Program-made: the position numbers and the translations under genes
Assembly: GCA_030844895.1 (NCBI GenBank)
Contig: CM061223.1
Coordinates: 9,993,994-10,057,993, forward strand
DNA length: 64,000 nucleotides
Source: Ambrosia x helenae
Taxonomy: Eukaryota; Streptophyta; Magnoliopsida; Asterales; Asteraceae
Reading direction: 5' to 3'
Part shown: positions 31,353 through 43,201 of the stretch, piece after piece
How positions within the stretch are numbered: position 1 is the stretch's first letter
Layout of the letters: each line of letters opens with the position of its first letter
The notes under the pieces: model-generated
What the model was told of the DNA's origin: nothing
Database searches by the model: none
Seen by the model: only the letters and a program-made list of their open reading frames with translations

Positions 31353-33446
31353 ATATTATGTGTCACTATAGTTGACTTTACTCTACTGACACCAGTAATA
31401 TGTACTTAATAGTTGTGTCATTGTTACAACACCTTGATTGTTTACTAGTATCGTCGTGTGCACCTGTTACATTCGATATTAGCCAATCAGATTTTCATTC
31501 GTATAGTCTCGATACGCTCCTTATTGTTAAGGACAATTTATAAGTGTTTATCTTGCATCCCAAAATACCATGTCTCACGGCTTGGATTCCTCATGTCATG
31601 GCTCGGGGTTGTAAAGCAACTTTGATGCGTTGCGGCTTATGGTTCTTGTTGTAAGAGCATCTACATCTCTACTCAAATGGACCGGTCCGAAATTTGGATC
31701 TCCATTCCAGACCTTCCGTAGTGTTGGAGGAGGTGAGTTTTCCAAGCCCGGTTTGGTGAGGTGGACCAGTCCGGAACTGCAAGGGTGGGGGCCACACTCT
31801 ATCACGAGCATTATTTTATAATTTGTTTTTAATATAAAAGTGGGTTGTGATGTGAATGTTTGGATTGGTTTAGTTTTGGAGGAAAAAGTGAGTGTGGAAT
31901 GGTTGCAGTTTATGAAGAAACAACGTGTAAGACTCGGGTATAGTGAGAGGGTGGCTACTCGTGTTCGCTACAGGATGTGATCCTTTGCTCACAATGATGA
32001 TAGATCCGTGGTCCGACTAGCTAAAGAACGAGTAAATAAACAATGCACAAACACACAAGATATAAGTGGTTCGGTCTCGTTGACCTACGTCCACTGAAAA
32101 AGAGAGTCTTTATTGCTTTGAGCGATTACAAAGATAAAGACAGAATACAAGTGTATTACAAGTGTGTGTGTTTAAGTGGAGAATTTTTCGACCCTATAAA
32201 ATGTGTAGAAGTCCTCCTTTTATAGAGGGTGTGTGGGCCGGCTGTCTGTGGACCATTTCAGGAGCGTTGGGCTTGGACCCAAGATTGGTCCACGTGGCGC
32301 GCTGTGATTGGTTGTCAGGGGCGGCGCCCTGCCACTGGTACACGTGGCGTATTGTGGTGGACTGCAATTATTTACAATTAAAATTTAAGGTGTAAATATT
32401 TTTTTCAATTTTATTAAACACATTAATTAAAATATTAAAATATATCATGTTTATAAATGAAGGTAAACTCACTTTTACTATTTTTGGAAGGTGATGTTTT
32501 ATTCTGTGGTAGAGTTCATCACAACCCCTCAGAAAGGGATCCCCTAGCCACTCTACAATTGTCAGACTATGTTGTCTTAACCGGTCCACGCTGACGCGAG
32601 AGTGGCCGGCCCACAAGCGAGTCGAGGCTGCACATAAGGGGCACTAAAGCTTCACCCGGAAAATTTCTGCCACCTGCCACTTGACAGATGTTGCACCCTC
32701 CACAAAAGGCAAGCCTCTCTGGAGTAAATGCACGGTAGTTGAAAACCGGGGGGCCATCAGAATCGAACCTGACCCCTCTGAAGAGAGTAGACGCAACCAT
32801 CACTTGGCAAAATATTCAACCATAAATGTTGAAAGTGGGGATTGAACCATTGATCACATAAGTGAACAAAAGCCACTCCACCACTCCAACACTATGGCTA
32901 GATAATTGTTCTATTTAACTAGAGTGGTAATTAACTATCCAAAACATGATACGTATTTTTCCTAGATGAGATAGATAATCTGATAAGCTTTGAAGTAAAC
33001 TACTAGAATTGATAATTAACACTATTGTTACTACATCTTTTATGTTTTCTTTGTTGTTAGTATGTCTTAAATGTATTGTGTTTTTTTCTTTTGAATTTTC
33101 TAAATCTTCATTCCTACTATGGTCAAAGTTATTTAGCATTGTGGAAAAAGTTGACTTTCTACTCAATCTTCATATCGTGTTGCATCTGATAATGAAGAAA
33201 AAAATGCAATTTATTTGAAAAGAATCGAGCATGTTTAAATATCCGTAGAGTACAACAAGAGTTGGGTTGTTAAAATTTTTGTTTGACATATGATTCTATA
33301 ACTAATTTAATTATGTGTTCAATAGTTGTATATTTCTTTTTGTCTTTCGAACATGTCTTACAAAGTTGTTGCTTCTTCTTATGAACATTTAGATAACAAG
33401 CACATGATGAAAATACGCTAGAATTTTTTTATTTTTCTCTCTCTGT

Positions 33447-33484
<38 letters not shown>

Positions 33485-33539
33485 AATATAATTTTTTGTT
33501 ATTTATGTTAATATGTTTTTTCAATTAATTATACTTCAA
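31353..33539. other. Non-coding, several worn repeats
   Basis: No gene found. 31640-31810 has TAAGAGCATC followed by ACCGGTCCG and CCGGTTTGG words, perhaps a MITE. 32040-32110 holds the phrase AAGTGGTTCGGT...GACCTACGTCCAC, a common plant repeat motif, with a related phrase at 60640. 32800-32905 on the minus strand has GGTTCAATCCCCAC, which could be a B box of a SINE. CA and TA microsatellites lie at 33447-33485. Confidence 0.4.
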
Positions 33540-33593
33540 AGTTTTATAGAAATTTCATTTGTTACACCGCGTGTAACACGGGCTATAACCTAG
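33540..33593 (+). mobile_element. Helitron 3' terminus of a different family
   Basis: The hairpin GTTACAC CGC GTGTAAC (33561-33577) is followed by ACGGGCTATAACCTAG and T, fitting the Helitron 3' rule. The 5' boundary could not be found. Confidence 0.55.
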
Positions 33594-33726
33594 TAACACA
33601 GTAAATTAAACATACAATAACATTTCTACGCAAGCGCTAATTTTGAATGATTTTGTGATTGATTTTTAATTTTATTATTACACATTAGTTTAGTAGGTTC
33701 ATTTAGTTTGGTAGGTTAGAAACTAA

Positions 33727-34041
33727 GGGGCTGTTTGGTTGATTAAGTGCTGAATCAATAAGAGGTCTGAATGGTTAAGAGGTCTGAATGGTTAAGCGCT
33801 GAATCATTAAGTTGAACCTCTTAATGGTTAGTTTTCTTGTCCCAAGTTGGTAGGGGAGCTTCAGTAAGGTTCAGCCTAGTTCAGTGCTTAATGGTTCAGT
33901 GGTTAATGGTTCAGCAACATCCCAAATCTTAATGATTCAGACTTAACCATTCCATTCAGAAGCTGAAACAAACGCGCTGAATGTTGAATCATTCAGCGCT
34001 GAATGGTTAAGAGCCTCATTAAGAGGCTACCAAACAGCCTC
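33727..34041. mobile_element. PIF/Harbinger MITE, 315 bp, same family as 30818
   Basis: TIR GGGGCTGTTTGGT / ACCAAACAGCCTC, flanked by TAA at 33724-33726 and 34042-34044. Interior of CTGAATGGTTAAG repeats. Confidence 0.87.
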
Positions 34042-34044
34042 TAA

Positions 34045-34402
34045 GACCCACCGTAGTGGTAAACATTTGGGGCGTTATTTTAGAAAATAAAGCCCCCCAC
34101 ACCGCTACGGGGGGGGGGGGGGGGCTTTATTTTTCAAAAACATGTTTTGGCGTGATACAAATATCGCCGGTTGCAAAACTCCCCCACCAATAAGCTTCTG
34201 CCACATCATACTCTCTCTCTCTCTTATTATTTTATTATTTTTTTTACTTTAAAAGATATAATAAAATATTAATAGGGGCTTTATAAATAAAGCCCCACCA
34301 CTACACCCCTTTTTCACTTTATCTATCCATGCTGACTTAGCTGCCACGTGGACCAATCAGAAAGGGAGGCTTTATATATAAAGCCCCGCACTACGCATGG
34401 TC
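34045..34402. mobile_element. Second Harbinger-type MITE sharing the TAA site
   Basis: TIR GACCCACCGTAGTGG / CACTACGCATGGTC, flanked by TAA at 34042-34044 and 34403-34405. The left TAA is also the right target duplication of the preceding MITE. The interior has repeated AAAGCCCC words and a 16-G run at 34110-34125. Related to 45433-45652. Confidence 0.8.
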
Positions 34403-34605
34403 TAATGAGGATAAATGAAATATCAAACAATTAGTGATAAAGATTTAGGAATCAAATAACGATATTTTAAGATAAGATACATTAAACGTTTTATTACTAT
34501 TGTTTTTTTAGTTAAGAAAATAGATAGTAAGGAGTGAAATGAAATAAGAGAATCGAGGAATTTTCTTTGTTAGGTTAGATTACATAGGTTATTATATGTT
34601 AAATT

Positions 34606-36033
34606 TGTGACAACCTGCACCCTTCACTTTTCATAAATGTGCATAATTGGTTCCTCAACTATTTCAAAATTTTCATTTTTAACCCTCGTATTTTAATAGG
34701 ACCAAAATTCACAATTTAATAAAACTTATAATTTTTATAAGTAAAAGTATGTACGTTTTATACTCACATCTACACCCGAGCACGTATGTTTCAGACCTTG
34801 ATACTCAAAGCCCTTAATTTTCGGTCCTAAAACAACTTAGAAACAGAAGGAAACAAGTCTATAACTTAAAATTGCTAAGACAGTCAAACAGTCAAAGTCC
34901 CAGTCAAAGTCCCAGTCAAATTCATAGTCAAGTCCTAGTCAAATTCCTAGTCAAAGTCCTAGTCAAATAGTTAATTCATCTTAAAACCTTACTTTATTGT
35001 GTTGACCAATTTTAAAGCCTAATTAAATCCAAAACTAGTATAAAAACCCACCTATGACCCATTACACTTTGCACCTCTAAATCGATTGTTTCAATTCGAT
35101 TAAACTCTCCCTCATACCTTTCTTCTAGAGTATATTACTTCTACATTTGAAGCTTTGATTATAAGCTCTTGTAATTGGCGAATTGGAAGCTTGATATTTT
35201 TCCTATTCGGTTTCTTTTCTTCTAAATTGTACTAGTTTCGTTGTTGAATCTTTGGATTGCTCGCATTTTCACGCTCGCTTAGTCATCTAGTCATTTGGCG
35301 AAAGTGAGTATTTCCTATCCCCTTTTTGCTTTTATTCATTTTTGGGGTGTTACATGTACACTTATACAAATTACAAATACAAGTTCACATTTTTACAATA
35401 CAATTCTAGTACTATGTGCATTTGCTTACAAATGTGCTTTATGCTTAGACATTACATGTAGAATACATTTGTACTTAGTGAAATCATTAGCCATGTACAA
35501 GCCGACCTTAACATTGGATAGCGCTATTGGATTGACAACCCACCTAGGTGATTCTCCCCCTTTTCATCGGAGAATCCATGGTCATTGTTAAGTTATTATC
35601 CATTTACTGGATAAGTACACCGCCGTTCATTTTAGTACATTTATACAGTCACAGGATTGATTTCGCTCATTTGTATGATACATAGTTTACATGAATGCAC
35701 TGTAGCTTGCACTTGAATTGTATAACATTTTCCAACTTACTATATATCTTAAAACTAGGAATGCTCACCAACATTTCATATGTTGACAAAACTTATTTTG
35801 TACATGTTTCAGGTGTAGTTTGATCTTAGTCCATAGCATTGGATTTTAGTGCTTGCTTTTAATAATTTATTTCAAATTTCATGTTTTGTTCAGACTTATG
35901 TATTTTTTCCATTTCATCCATGTAAGACAATTTAAATTATTCAATAATATATTTACATTTTAGTACCATGTGCTTTTGAACAATCGTCACTACGTGACGC
36001 ATCGATGATTCCGCCATCGGTTGGGGTGTTACA
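34606..36033 (+). mobile_element. Solo LTR, 1428 bp (family A)
   Basis: Begins TGTGACAACCTGC, ends GGTTGGGGTGTTACA, and is flanked by AAATT at 34601-34605 and 36034-36038. Shares its terminal CCGCCATCGG segment and an internal ATGCTCACCAA region with the LTR at 968-2862. A tandem CAGTCAAAGTC(C)TAGTCAAA repeat is present at 34884-34966. Confidence 0.83.
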
Positions 36034-36038
36034 AAATT

Positions 36039-36795
36039 GTTAGTTGTTAACATTGGTCAATATAAAAAATATAAACTGAAATCATGTTAACATAAACAAT
36101 GTTGTTAAAATCGGGCCTAGTCATTGATTAACTGTTGATCGGTCATGTGCTAATTAATTTTTAATGAATCATTCAGATTATTGTTGGTCGGTCCAATTCG
36201 GTGCTAAACGGAACAAGTTGGCCCTAATCGGACTAAAATCGCCGGTCAAAATTAGGTCAAAACTGAATCAAGATGGGTCAAAATTGGACCAAGTCGAACA
36301 AATTAATGTAACAAGTTCTTACCTTAAAATCGAATATAGTTTATGATATCAGACCAAAATAGATGAAATTGCATGAACAAGTTTAGAGTATGGATGTAAA
36401 TTTATACATAAATTGTATAAAATTAACATTATATGTGTATAAATTTGTAAAATAATAAATAAAAAGTTTGATCCGGTTAATCATGATAATCCCGATTAAT
36501 CCTTAGTCCTCAACCCACTGGCTAAATAGTGCCTAGCGAGTTCTACAACAGTAGACATAATAGAAATCACCTTCAAAACCAATACACACAAGCCATATCA
36601 TATCATATCATATCATATCATCTAAAGCGAGTTTTTTGCAATGACCTGACTAGTAAAAAGTATATCTATTTAAACAAGCTTAGAATGATAATCGTGACCC
36701 TAGTGGAAAAGATTCATGGCTCCACCAATTGTTAGACCCCAGACTTGTTATTAAAACCACAAAATCTATAGATGACAAATTACATATAGATTATA
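36039..36795. other. Non-coding; short ATATC microsatellite
   Basis: No gene. ATATC is repeated at 36595-36620; the stretch around 36170-36300 has repeated GGTC(A/G)AAA words. Confidence 0.4.
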
Positions 36796-36905
36796 CTAGT
36801 TTATACCTTGGGAGCGTCCCGAGTTAAGAAATCTAAGTAAAGTGAATAAAATTAGAAGTATTTAAACTATAAAAATGGCATCTGCCAATAGATGATTAAT
36901 GATTA

Positions 36906-36988
<83 letters not shown>

Positions 36989-37965
36989 TTAAACAAATCT
37001 CTACCATAAGCTATCATATTCTAATATAAAAAAAAGGGTAATTGGGTCGGGTATCACCTAATCCCAGGCCCGACCCAAACTCACAATTTTTTTTAAACTA
37101 ATTCCAAACCTGACACAATACCTGTCGGGTTACAAAAAATAGTCGTTTTTTTTCTCCATTTTTTATATAGCACTATGGTACTTGTTGGAAAGATAATAAA
37201 ACACTCGTTAATTTGGTGTAATTTTTTTTCTTTAAAAATCTCGTATATAAAAAATATTAACATTTATTATTATTATTATTATTTTAAACAAATCACTGCC
37301 ATAAGTTATCATATTCAAATATAAAAAAAACGAATCTCTGTGCCGGGGTATAAATCTAGTGCCATTACAAATAAATTTGGAAGTTTGTAATAGATCATTC
37401 TAAAGAGAACTAACATGAAATAAGAAAAAAAAGTTAATTATTGAAATATCGAATGCATTAGTCTAAGGATTATGTGATGCGTTAAAAAATTCATGGGTAT
37501 ATGATTGGGTATGTAGTTCGGGTATTTGGGTATGTTGTTTCGGGTAATCGGGTCGGGTATCACCTAATCCAAGACCCGACCCAAACCCACAATTTTTTTT
37601 AAACTAATCCCAAACTCGACACAATACTTGTCGGGTTACAAAAAATAGTCATTTTTTTTCCGATTTTTATATAGCACTATGGTACTCGTTGGAAAGATAA
37701 TAAAACGCTCGTTAATTTGGTGTAATTTTTTTCTTTAAAAAATCTCGTATATAAAAGATAAAATAATAAAGTTTTAATATTTAGATTTAGTAGATTAGGT
37801 ATTTAATAGATTAGGTTAAAGATTATAATAGATTAGGTTAAATCATATTTATTTCTTTTTTAATTGATTTAGAGTTGTCACATCACATCCTATGTGGCAT
37901 CTCTCAAAGGAGAGATTGCATAAGAGTATGACATGTAGGATTAATCCCTTTGCAATATATATATA
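36796..37965 (-). mobile_element. Helitron-derived block with at least two partial copies
   Basis: Minus-strand 3' end CTAG at 36799-36796 with hairpin CTCGGGACGCTCCCAAGG. A long TTA microsatellite (36903-36987) and a GGGTCGGGTATCACCTAATCC segment at 37045 match the Helitron at 52438-53058 in reverse. The core occurs at 37160-37225 and again at 37660-37730, with a second GGGTCGGGTATCACC at 37550, so a second copy follows. The junction at 37262-37370 is scrambled. Confidence 0.65.
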
Positions 37966-38520
37966 CTAGCTGATTACCCCGGGAGGGTTCCGGGGTTGAA
38001 AAAATTAATTTTACGTGATAACCTATTGCAAATAGCTCAAGTTAACTAACCACAAAATCTCTCAATCATTGCATGTTCATAGTATTCTAATTAGTAATAA
38101 CTCATATTCCCCACAAAATCTAATTTTACATGATAACATGAACATTTTGTGTGTTTTTTTCCTTTATGAACGAAACCCCACAAAAAATAGTCGATTTTTT
38201 CTCCGTTTTTTATACAGCTCTATGGTACTCGTTGGAAAGATAATAAAACGCTCGTTAATTTGGTGTAATTTTTTTCTTTAAAAAATCCCGTATATAAAAG
38301 ATATAAACGTTTAAAAATTATGGGAGGAAATATGAGAGAGAAAATTTTAAATTTATTTTTAAATTCTTTTTTCCTAAAATAACTCAATTTAATTAAAAAA
38401 GGAAACAATTCAAAAACACAAAAAACTCTCCATTATGATGCCACGTGACACTCTCAAGAGAAGTTTGAGGTCTCCATTGCACGCCATGTCAGCATATACG
38501 TTTTCTTTTATATATGTAGA
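37966..38520 (-). mobile_element. Non-autonomous Helitron (copy C)
   Basis: 3' end CTAG (37969-37966) with hairpin CCCCGGAACCCTCCCGGGG, core at 38195-38270, and a 5' region with CCACGTG and GCACGCC words ending in TCTACATATATAAAAG near 38520. Followed by a TAGATA simple repeat. Confidence 0.75.
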
Positions 38521-38589
38521 TAGATATAGATATAGATATAGATATATATGGTCAACCACATGATCTAACATGCGTACGTACACATATAG

Positions 38590-39633
38590 CTATCCAACCC
38601 AAACCTTGAAACACCCAAAATATTGGTGATGTTTGCGGTAATGACGTGTGATGCGACTGATGGTGGTGCAAAAGTAGTGAACGTTGCAAGGGATAGTGAT
38701 GGTGCCTTTCTGTTCGAACCCATACTCATCTTCAGCCAGTGGCGGACCCAGGATTTTTTTTCATGGGGTGCGGAATCATAGACCTTATATAGGTCGTTTA
38801 TCCATCAGGTGGCCCGGGTCGGTTCGGTTCAGGTCGACTCGTATACCAAAAATAATAATACTAAAATGCTGGTGGTGGGTCGAGTTTTACCGCAGTGGGC
38901 CTTCAGGCGGCGGGTTTCCTCCGGGAATTGGTATGAAATTACCGGTGGATCCGGGTTACTCTCGGGGTACTCCTTTGTCCCGTGTGCACTTTGAAAGTGC
39001 CCGATATTGATTTGTTGGCCGTTCAAGAAAAATATTCACATAATCACATTTACCTAATTACCTTTTGGAGTTTTGTTGCATTTGTTCAATTGTTTGTAAA
39101 TTGTGACTGGTCAACGTCACAGGTTCCTCTTCTTTGTTTAGCGATCGCTGATTAGAAGCAGGGAGGGAGACAGACAACTTTTTCTTTTGTTTTTCTTTGT
39201 TTAGCGCTCTTCTGGCTTTAGGTTTATTTTTTGTTTGTTTTTTCATTTTAATCAATATTAAAACACATGTCGGCTTATTATAAACTTAGGGCTTGGACTC
39301 ATTCTTGAAATTGGGCTACTAACTAATAAAATGGGCTAACTCTTAACATATAATTATATTTTTTTTTCTTGAGGTCGGTTTCAAAAGTCCAAGGGTGCGG
39401 CTGAAAAATTTCATGGGGTGCGGACGGGATAAACGCGCGTATATAACACTAAATTTTTTTTTTTCAGGGTGGGCGCCCGCACCTCTTGAGCTTGCTATAG
39501 GTCCGCCAATGTCTTCAGCCACCTTCAACAGCTCCACGAAGAACGGGTGGTTGAACCACATAACCGGAACCACAAACCTTTGTTTCTCACCTTCCGCTTC
39601 ACCAACGTTCACAGCCAAGAACCCTTTCGGCAC
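38590..39633 (-). pseudogene. SAUR auxin-response gene split by a hAT insertion
   Basis: The minus strand starts at 39633 with PKGFLAVNVG, then EKQRFVVPVMWFNHPFFVEL and LLKVAED, the core of the SAUR domain. The hAT element 38737-39511 then intervenes. On the other side (38736-38590) the frame resumes with the duplicated target codons and EYGFEQKGTITIPC, the SAUR C-terminal half, ending at a TAG after a drifted tail. SAURs are small intronless auxin-induced proteins that inhibit PP2C-D phosphatases. Upstream of 39633 an in-frame VRQWNQ segment has no clear ATG, so the N-terminus is uncertain. Apart from the insertion the core is well preserved. Confidence 0.85.
38737..39511. mobile_element. 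hAT-type element, 775 bp, inserted in the SAUR gene
   Basis: TIR CAGTGGCGGACC / GGTCCGCCAATG with 8-bp duplication TCTTCAGC at 38729-38736 and 39512-39519. Repeated CATGGGGTGCGGA words near both ends; no transposase. Confidence 0.88.
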
Positions 39634-39736
39634 CTGATTCCATTGGCGAACCTCATAAAAAAAAAGTTCTATCAGCCAAACTATAAAATATTACCATTTT
39701 ACATTATGAAATAAAGTAGTAACACAATATCTAATA

Positions 39737-40030
39737 ACAGACCCATGATTTTTTTTCCAAGGGGGGCTATTGGGGGCGTTAGACCAAAAGTTTATGGAAA
39801 ACGATCAGGGTTTTAGCGTATAAATAAAGCCCCCTATTTGCACCACCCCAAAACTTATTTGCACCGGGCTCTATGGCTCGTAGAGGCCTCTACGAGCTGT
39901 AGAGGCCTGTGTCAATCATTGTAGCGAGCACCCACCTCTACGAGCCGTAGAGGGATGTGGTTTTCAATGCTCTGACACCTCTACGAGCCGTAGGGAGCTG
40001 TAAAATCTTAAAAAACCCGGTGTAAATAAC
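39737..40030. repeat. Repeated imperfect palindrome CCTCTACGAGCCGTAGAGG
   Basis: Variants of this 19-bp palindrome occur at about 39870, 39886, 39935 and 39980 within a stretch that also carries ATAAAGCCCCC and ATTTGCACC words. TIRs for an enclosing element were not resolved. Confidence 0.6.
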
Positions 40031-40942
40031 ATGACAAAATAAAAGGTAATGGAGGGTGCTTGACCAATGGTTATACCATTGGTCCGCCAATGACCATATT
40101 CGTGTAGTTTTTCAAAACGATCATAAAATCTATTGATCATAAGTTTATGAGTTAATTGTCAATTTAGTCCCTGAGGTTTGTCAAAAATTGTCACTTTCAT
40201 CCAAATCTTTTTTTTTTTTGTTACATCTGTGTCTCTGAGGTTTATTTTTTTTTTTGCCATTTTAGTCATCAGCACTAACTCAGTTAACAAAAACTCAGTT
40301 AAGTCAAGGGCATTTTTGTCCATACACACCAAACTTTTTCCTTTTGGCATTTTCATCCAAAACCCTTTTGAAATTTATTTTGATTTTCATTTAGATATTA
40401 TATTGTAACACCCCGCCGTAACACGGGTCTCGTTAACGGGTCGGGTCATAACCCAAACATGAGAACAGGGTCACGGTTTGGAGTTCAACTTAAGGGTTAC
40501 CAGATACAATTCGTAACAGAAACCAAATGAAATAGTATCGGTATTATTGAATTAGACAAGGAACCCAAGACAGTCACCATAACTCCGGTGACTGTCCGGT
40601 TACAAAACTGAAGGTGGTTATCGGGTTTCGGTTGATAATTTAGGCTAGAAACAGAAGGATGGTTTTACCGGACTATTATCATAAACAAAAAGGGGTGGTC
40701 CGATGATTGGTTACCGATTATAATCAAGATGGTGCAAGGATGATGATGGTTCGATGAGGATTAGGAGGAGGGGTTATGGTGGTTGCCGGTTCTGATCATT
40801 AACAGAAAACAACAGAGGAGTTATCGGGATGGTGAAGGACTTACCGGAGAGGGAGGACACCGACGGTGGCGGCGTCGCCGCGCCGGAGATGGAGGCAGCG
40901 ACAGGTGAAGGTCATCGGTTGGTGAGGAGTTCTCAACACACA

Positions 40943-40984
<42 letters not shown>

Positions 40985-41386
40985 CGTTTGATGTGCAGAG
41001 AATCACAAAAAGATGAGGGCTTTTATAGGTGATCCAAATTAGAGGGTGTTTGGGAACTAGGATAGTAGTTGATAAAAGTTGTTTGGTAACGGGTTTAACA
41101 TCAGATAAGAGGATGTTTGGCAACGAGTTTTATAGCAGAAAAAGGGCGTTTGGCTGCAATAATAGACTTTATTTTTATTATTATTTTATAATCGGGTGGT
41201 CGGTATGACCCGACCCGTTAACGAGACCCGTGTTACGGCGGGGTGTTACAATATAATATCTAAAAGAAAATCAAAATAAATTTAAAAAGGCTTTTGGATG
41301 AAAATGGCAAAAGGAAAAAGTTTGGTGTGTATGGACAAAAATGTCCTTGATTTAACTGGGTTTTTGTTAATTGAGTTAGTGCTGAT

Positions 41387-42832
41387 TAGGGGTGTTCAAA
41401 AAAATCTGAATCCGAATTCGAATCCGAAAAATCCGATAATCCGAATCCGAATTATCCGAAATTTTGGATAATCCGAATTTCGGATATCCGAAAATCGGAT
41501 AATCCGAAATTTCGGATTCGGATTCGGATCCTGATTTTGAAAATTTTCGGATAATCGGATTATCCGAATCCGAATATTAAAAAATATATATATATATATA
41601 AATATATAATATTATATAAACTACATAACACAATACACAATCCTAAATCCCTAATCCTCCTAACCCTAAGTCCATACTACTCCAATCCATAGCAGTCGCT
41701 CCCTCTTCTCTTCTCTATAACAGCCCCCGTCCACCTCGTCTCCGACCTCCACAGCTCCCGTCCACCAAACGGCAAGTTTCTTTTACATTTTTTTTGTTCA
41801 TGTTTCGTTTATCTAACTTCGATTTTTGTTTTTTTAACAAGTTCACATTTTAGACATAAAGGATAATGGTTTTTTTATATTATTTTTTATTTATTTTTTT
41901 TTATTTTTTTTAAGTTTCGGATTATCCGTTGGATGATCCGAATCCGAATCCGAAATTCGGATTATCCGAATTTCGGATATCCGAAATTTCGGATCCGGAT
42001 TCGGATCCCAATATTAGGGGTGAGCAAAATGCTAGAACCGACCCGACCCGAGAATACCCGAACCGAACCGAGACCCGAAGATATTATAATTATAGAACCG
42101 AGAATGAAACCTTGAAGACGGTTCGGTTATCGGTCCCTCGACCGACGATTCCCTCGGTTCCAGAAGTAAAAACCGACCCGAAAATGAATACGTTGAAGAC
42201 ACCTCTGTGATTTGCAGCGATTGTAGATGTATCATTTAGTTATGGTGAGCATAAACAATAATGATCTTTGTCATCTTCCCCTTTTTCAAGCTGATAAAAA
42301 ACAAACACTGATGCTTACATTATTTGTTTTTAGCTGTGCATGATGTTTAATTAGTTTTATGCTATATGGGTTTATACCATCTTTTTTCTTTATTTTTAAT
42401 GGGCTGATAATACAAGGGCACACCAGTTGTTCGACGTAATGTCCAAAACAAGGAATTAGCCTTTTTGTTGCACAATCCTACTGTACTACTTGTATTACTT
42501 AATACATAACGTTGGTATTGCCAACACAATTGGAAACCGAGGCATACAGGCTTAAAGATGTTGGTCAGATTGTCTTGAATGCCTTTTCTTTTAGCTTGAA
42601 TGTCGGTCCCGGTTTTTTTTCGGTTTTTAACCAACTCAGAACCGACCCGAACCGAGACCCGACTTTGGGGATATACGAGAACCGGCTACAGAACCTAAAC
42701 GACATACCCGGTTCGGTTCAGGTCCAAAATCGGTTCGGTTCTCGGTTTTATTTCGGTCCGGGCCGATTATGCTCACCCCTACCCAATATTGACTATCCGA
42801 AATTTCGGATTATCCGAATTTGAACACCCCTA
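41387..42832. mobile_element. hAT element in the right arm of the foldback element
   Basis: TIR TAGGGGTGTTCAAA / TTTGAACACCCCTA, 8-bp duplication GTGCTGAT at 41379-41386 and 42833-42840. Interior made of repeated CGGATAATCCGAAT words; no transposase. Itself split by 42015-42781. Confidence 0.88.
42015..42781. mobile_element. hAT element inside the hAT element
   Basis: TIR TAGGGGTGAGCA / TGCTCACCCCTA, 8-bp duplication CCCAATAT at 42007-42014 and 42782-42789. Ends carry ACCGAACCGAGACCCG words in opposite directions. Confidence 0.88.
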
Positions 42833-42979
42833 GTGCTGATGACTAAAATGGCAAAAAAAATGAAACCTCGGGGACACAAATGTAACAAAAAAAAGATTTG
42901 GATGAAAGTGGCAATTTTTGACAAACCTCAAGGACTAAATTGGCAATTAACTCAAAGTTTATTTTATTTCAAATTGATA

Positions 42980-43199
42980 CTCCCTCCGTCCCAATTTAAA
43001 TGGTTAACTTTTTATTTTTGGTTGTCCCAAATTAAATGTTCATTTTCAAAAATAGAAATGCAATTTTCAATTTTGCCCATAAAAGACAAATCACAATCAA
43101 ACATTTGAGGATATTATTGTCATTTTACAACATATAACAAAAGATTTTCTTAATATGTGTGCTTTTAGGCCCATGACATTTAAATGGGGACGGAGGGAG
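42980..43199. mobile_element. Stowaway (Tc1/mariner) MITE, 220 bp
   Basis: TIR CTCCCTCCGTCCC / GGGACGGAGGGAG flanked by TA (42978-42979 and 43200-43201), the hallmark of Stowaway. Confidence 0.92.
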
Positions 43200-43201
43200 T
43201 A

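Larger units (their letters stand above)
40148..42954. mobile_element. Foldback element with about 300-bp arms, carrying nested hATs
   Basis: Left arm 40148-40450 (TGAGTTAATTG...GGGTCGGGTCATA) is the inverse of the right arm 41204-41386 plus 42841-42954. Both arms contain TGTAACACCCCGCCG and the AACTCAGTTAAC-type stretch. Flanks AAGTTTAT (40141-40148 and 42955-42962) form a 7-8 bp duplication. The loop (40451-41203) has a TG microsatellite at 40943-40981. The right arm is split by the hAT 41387-42832. Possibly a Mutator-like MITE; the class is uncertain. Confidence 0.7.

Noticed and set aside
32043..32395. Short plus-strand frames with a GTGGTTCGGT phrase
   Set aside because: The phrase is a common plant repeat; the frames show no known protein.
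40943..40981. TG tract as a regulatory Z-DNA site
   Set aside because: A simple microsatellite in a transposon loop; no evidence of function.
40407..41250. Separate element with TGTAACACCCCGCCG ends inside the foldback element
   Set aside because: The inverted match continues outward without a break, so it is better read as part of the long arms of one element.
41929..42823. Several frames of 60-103 codons
   Set aside because: They arise from CCGAAT and ACCCGA word repeats of two hAT elements; no protein family is recognisable.
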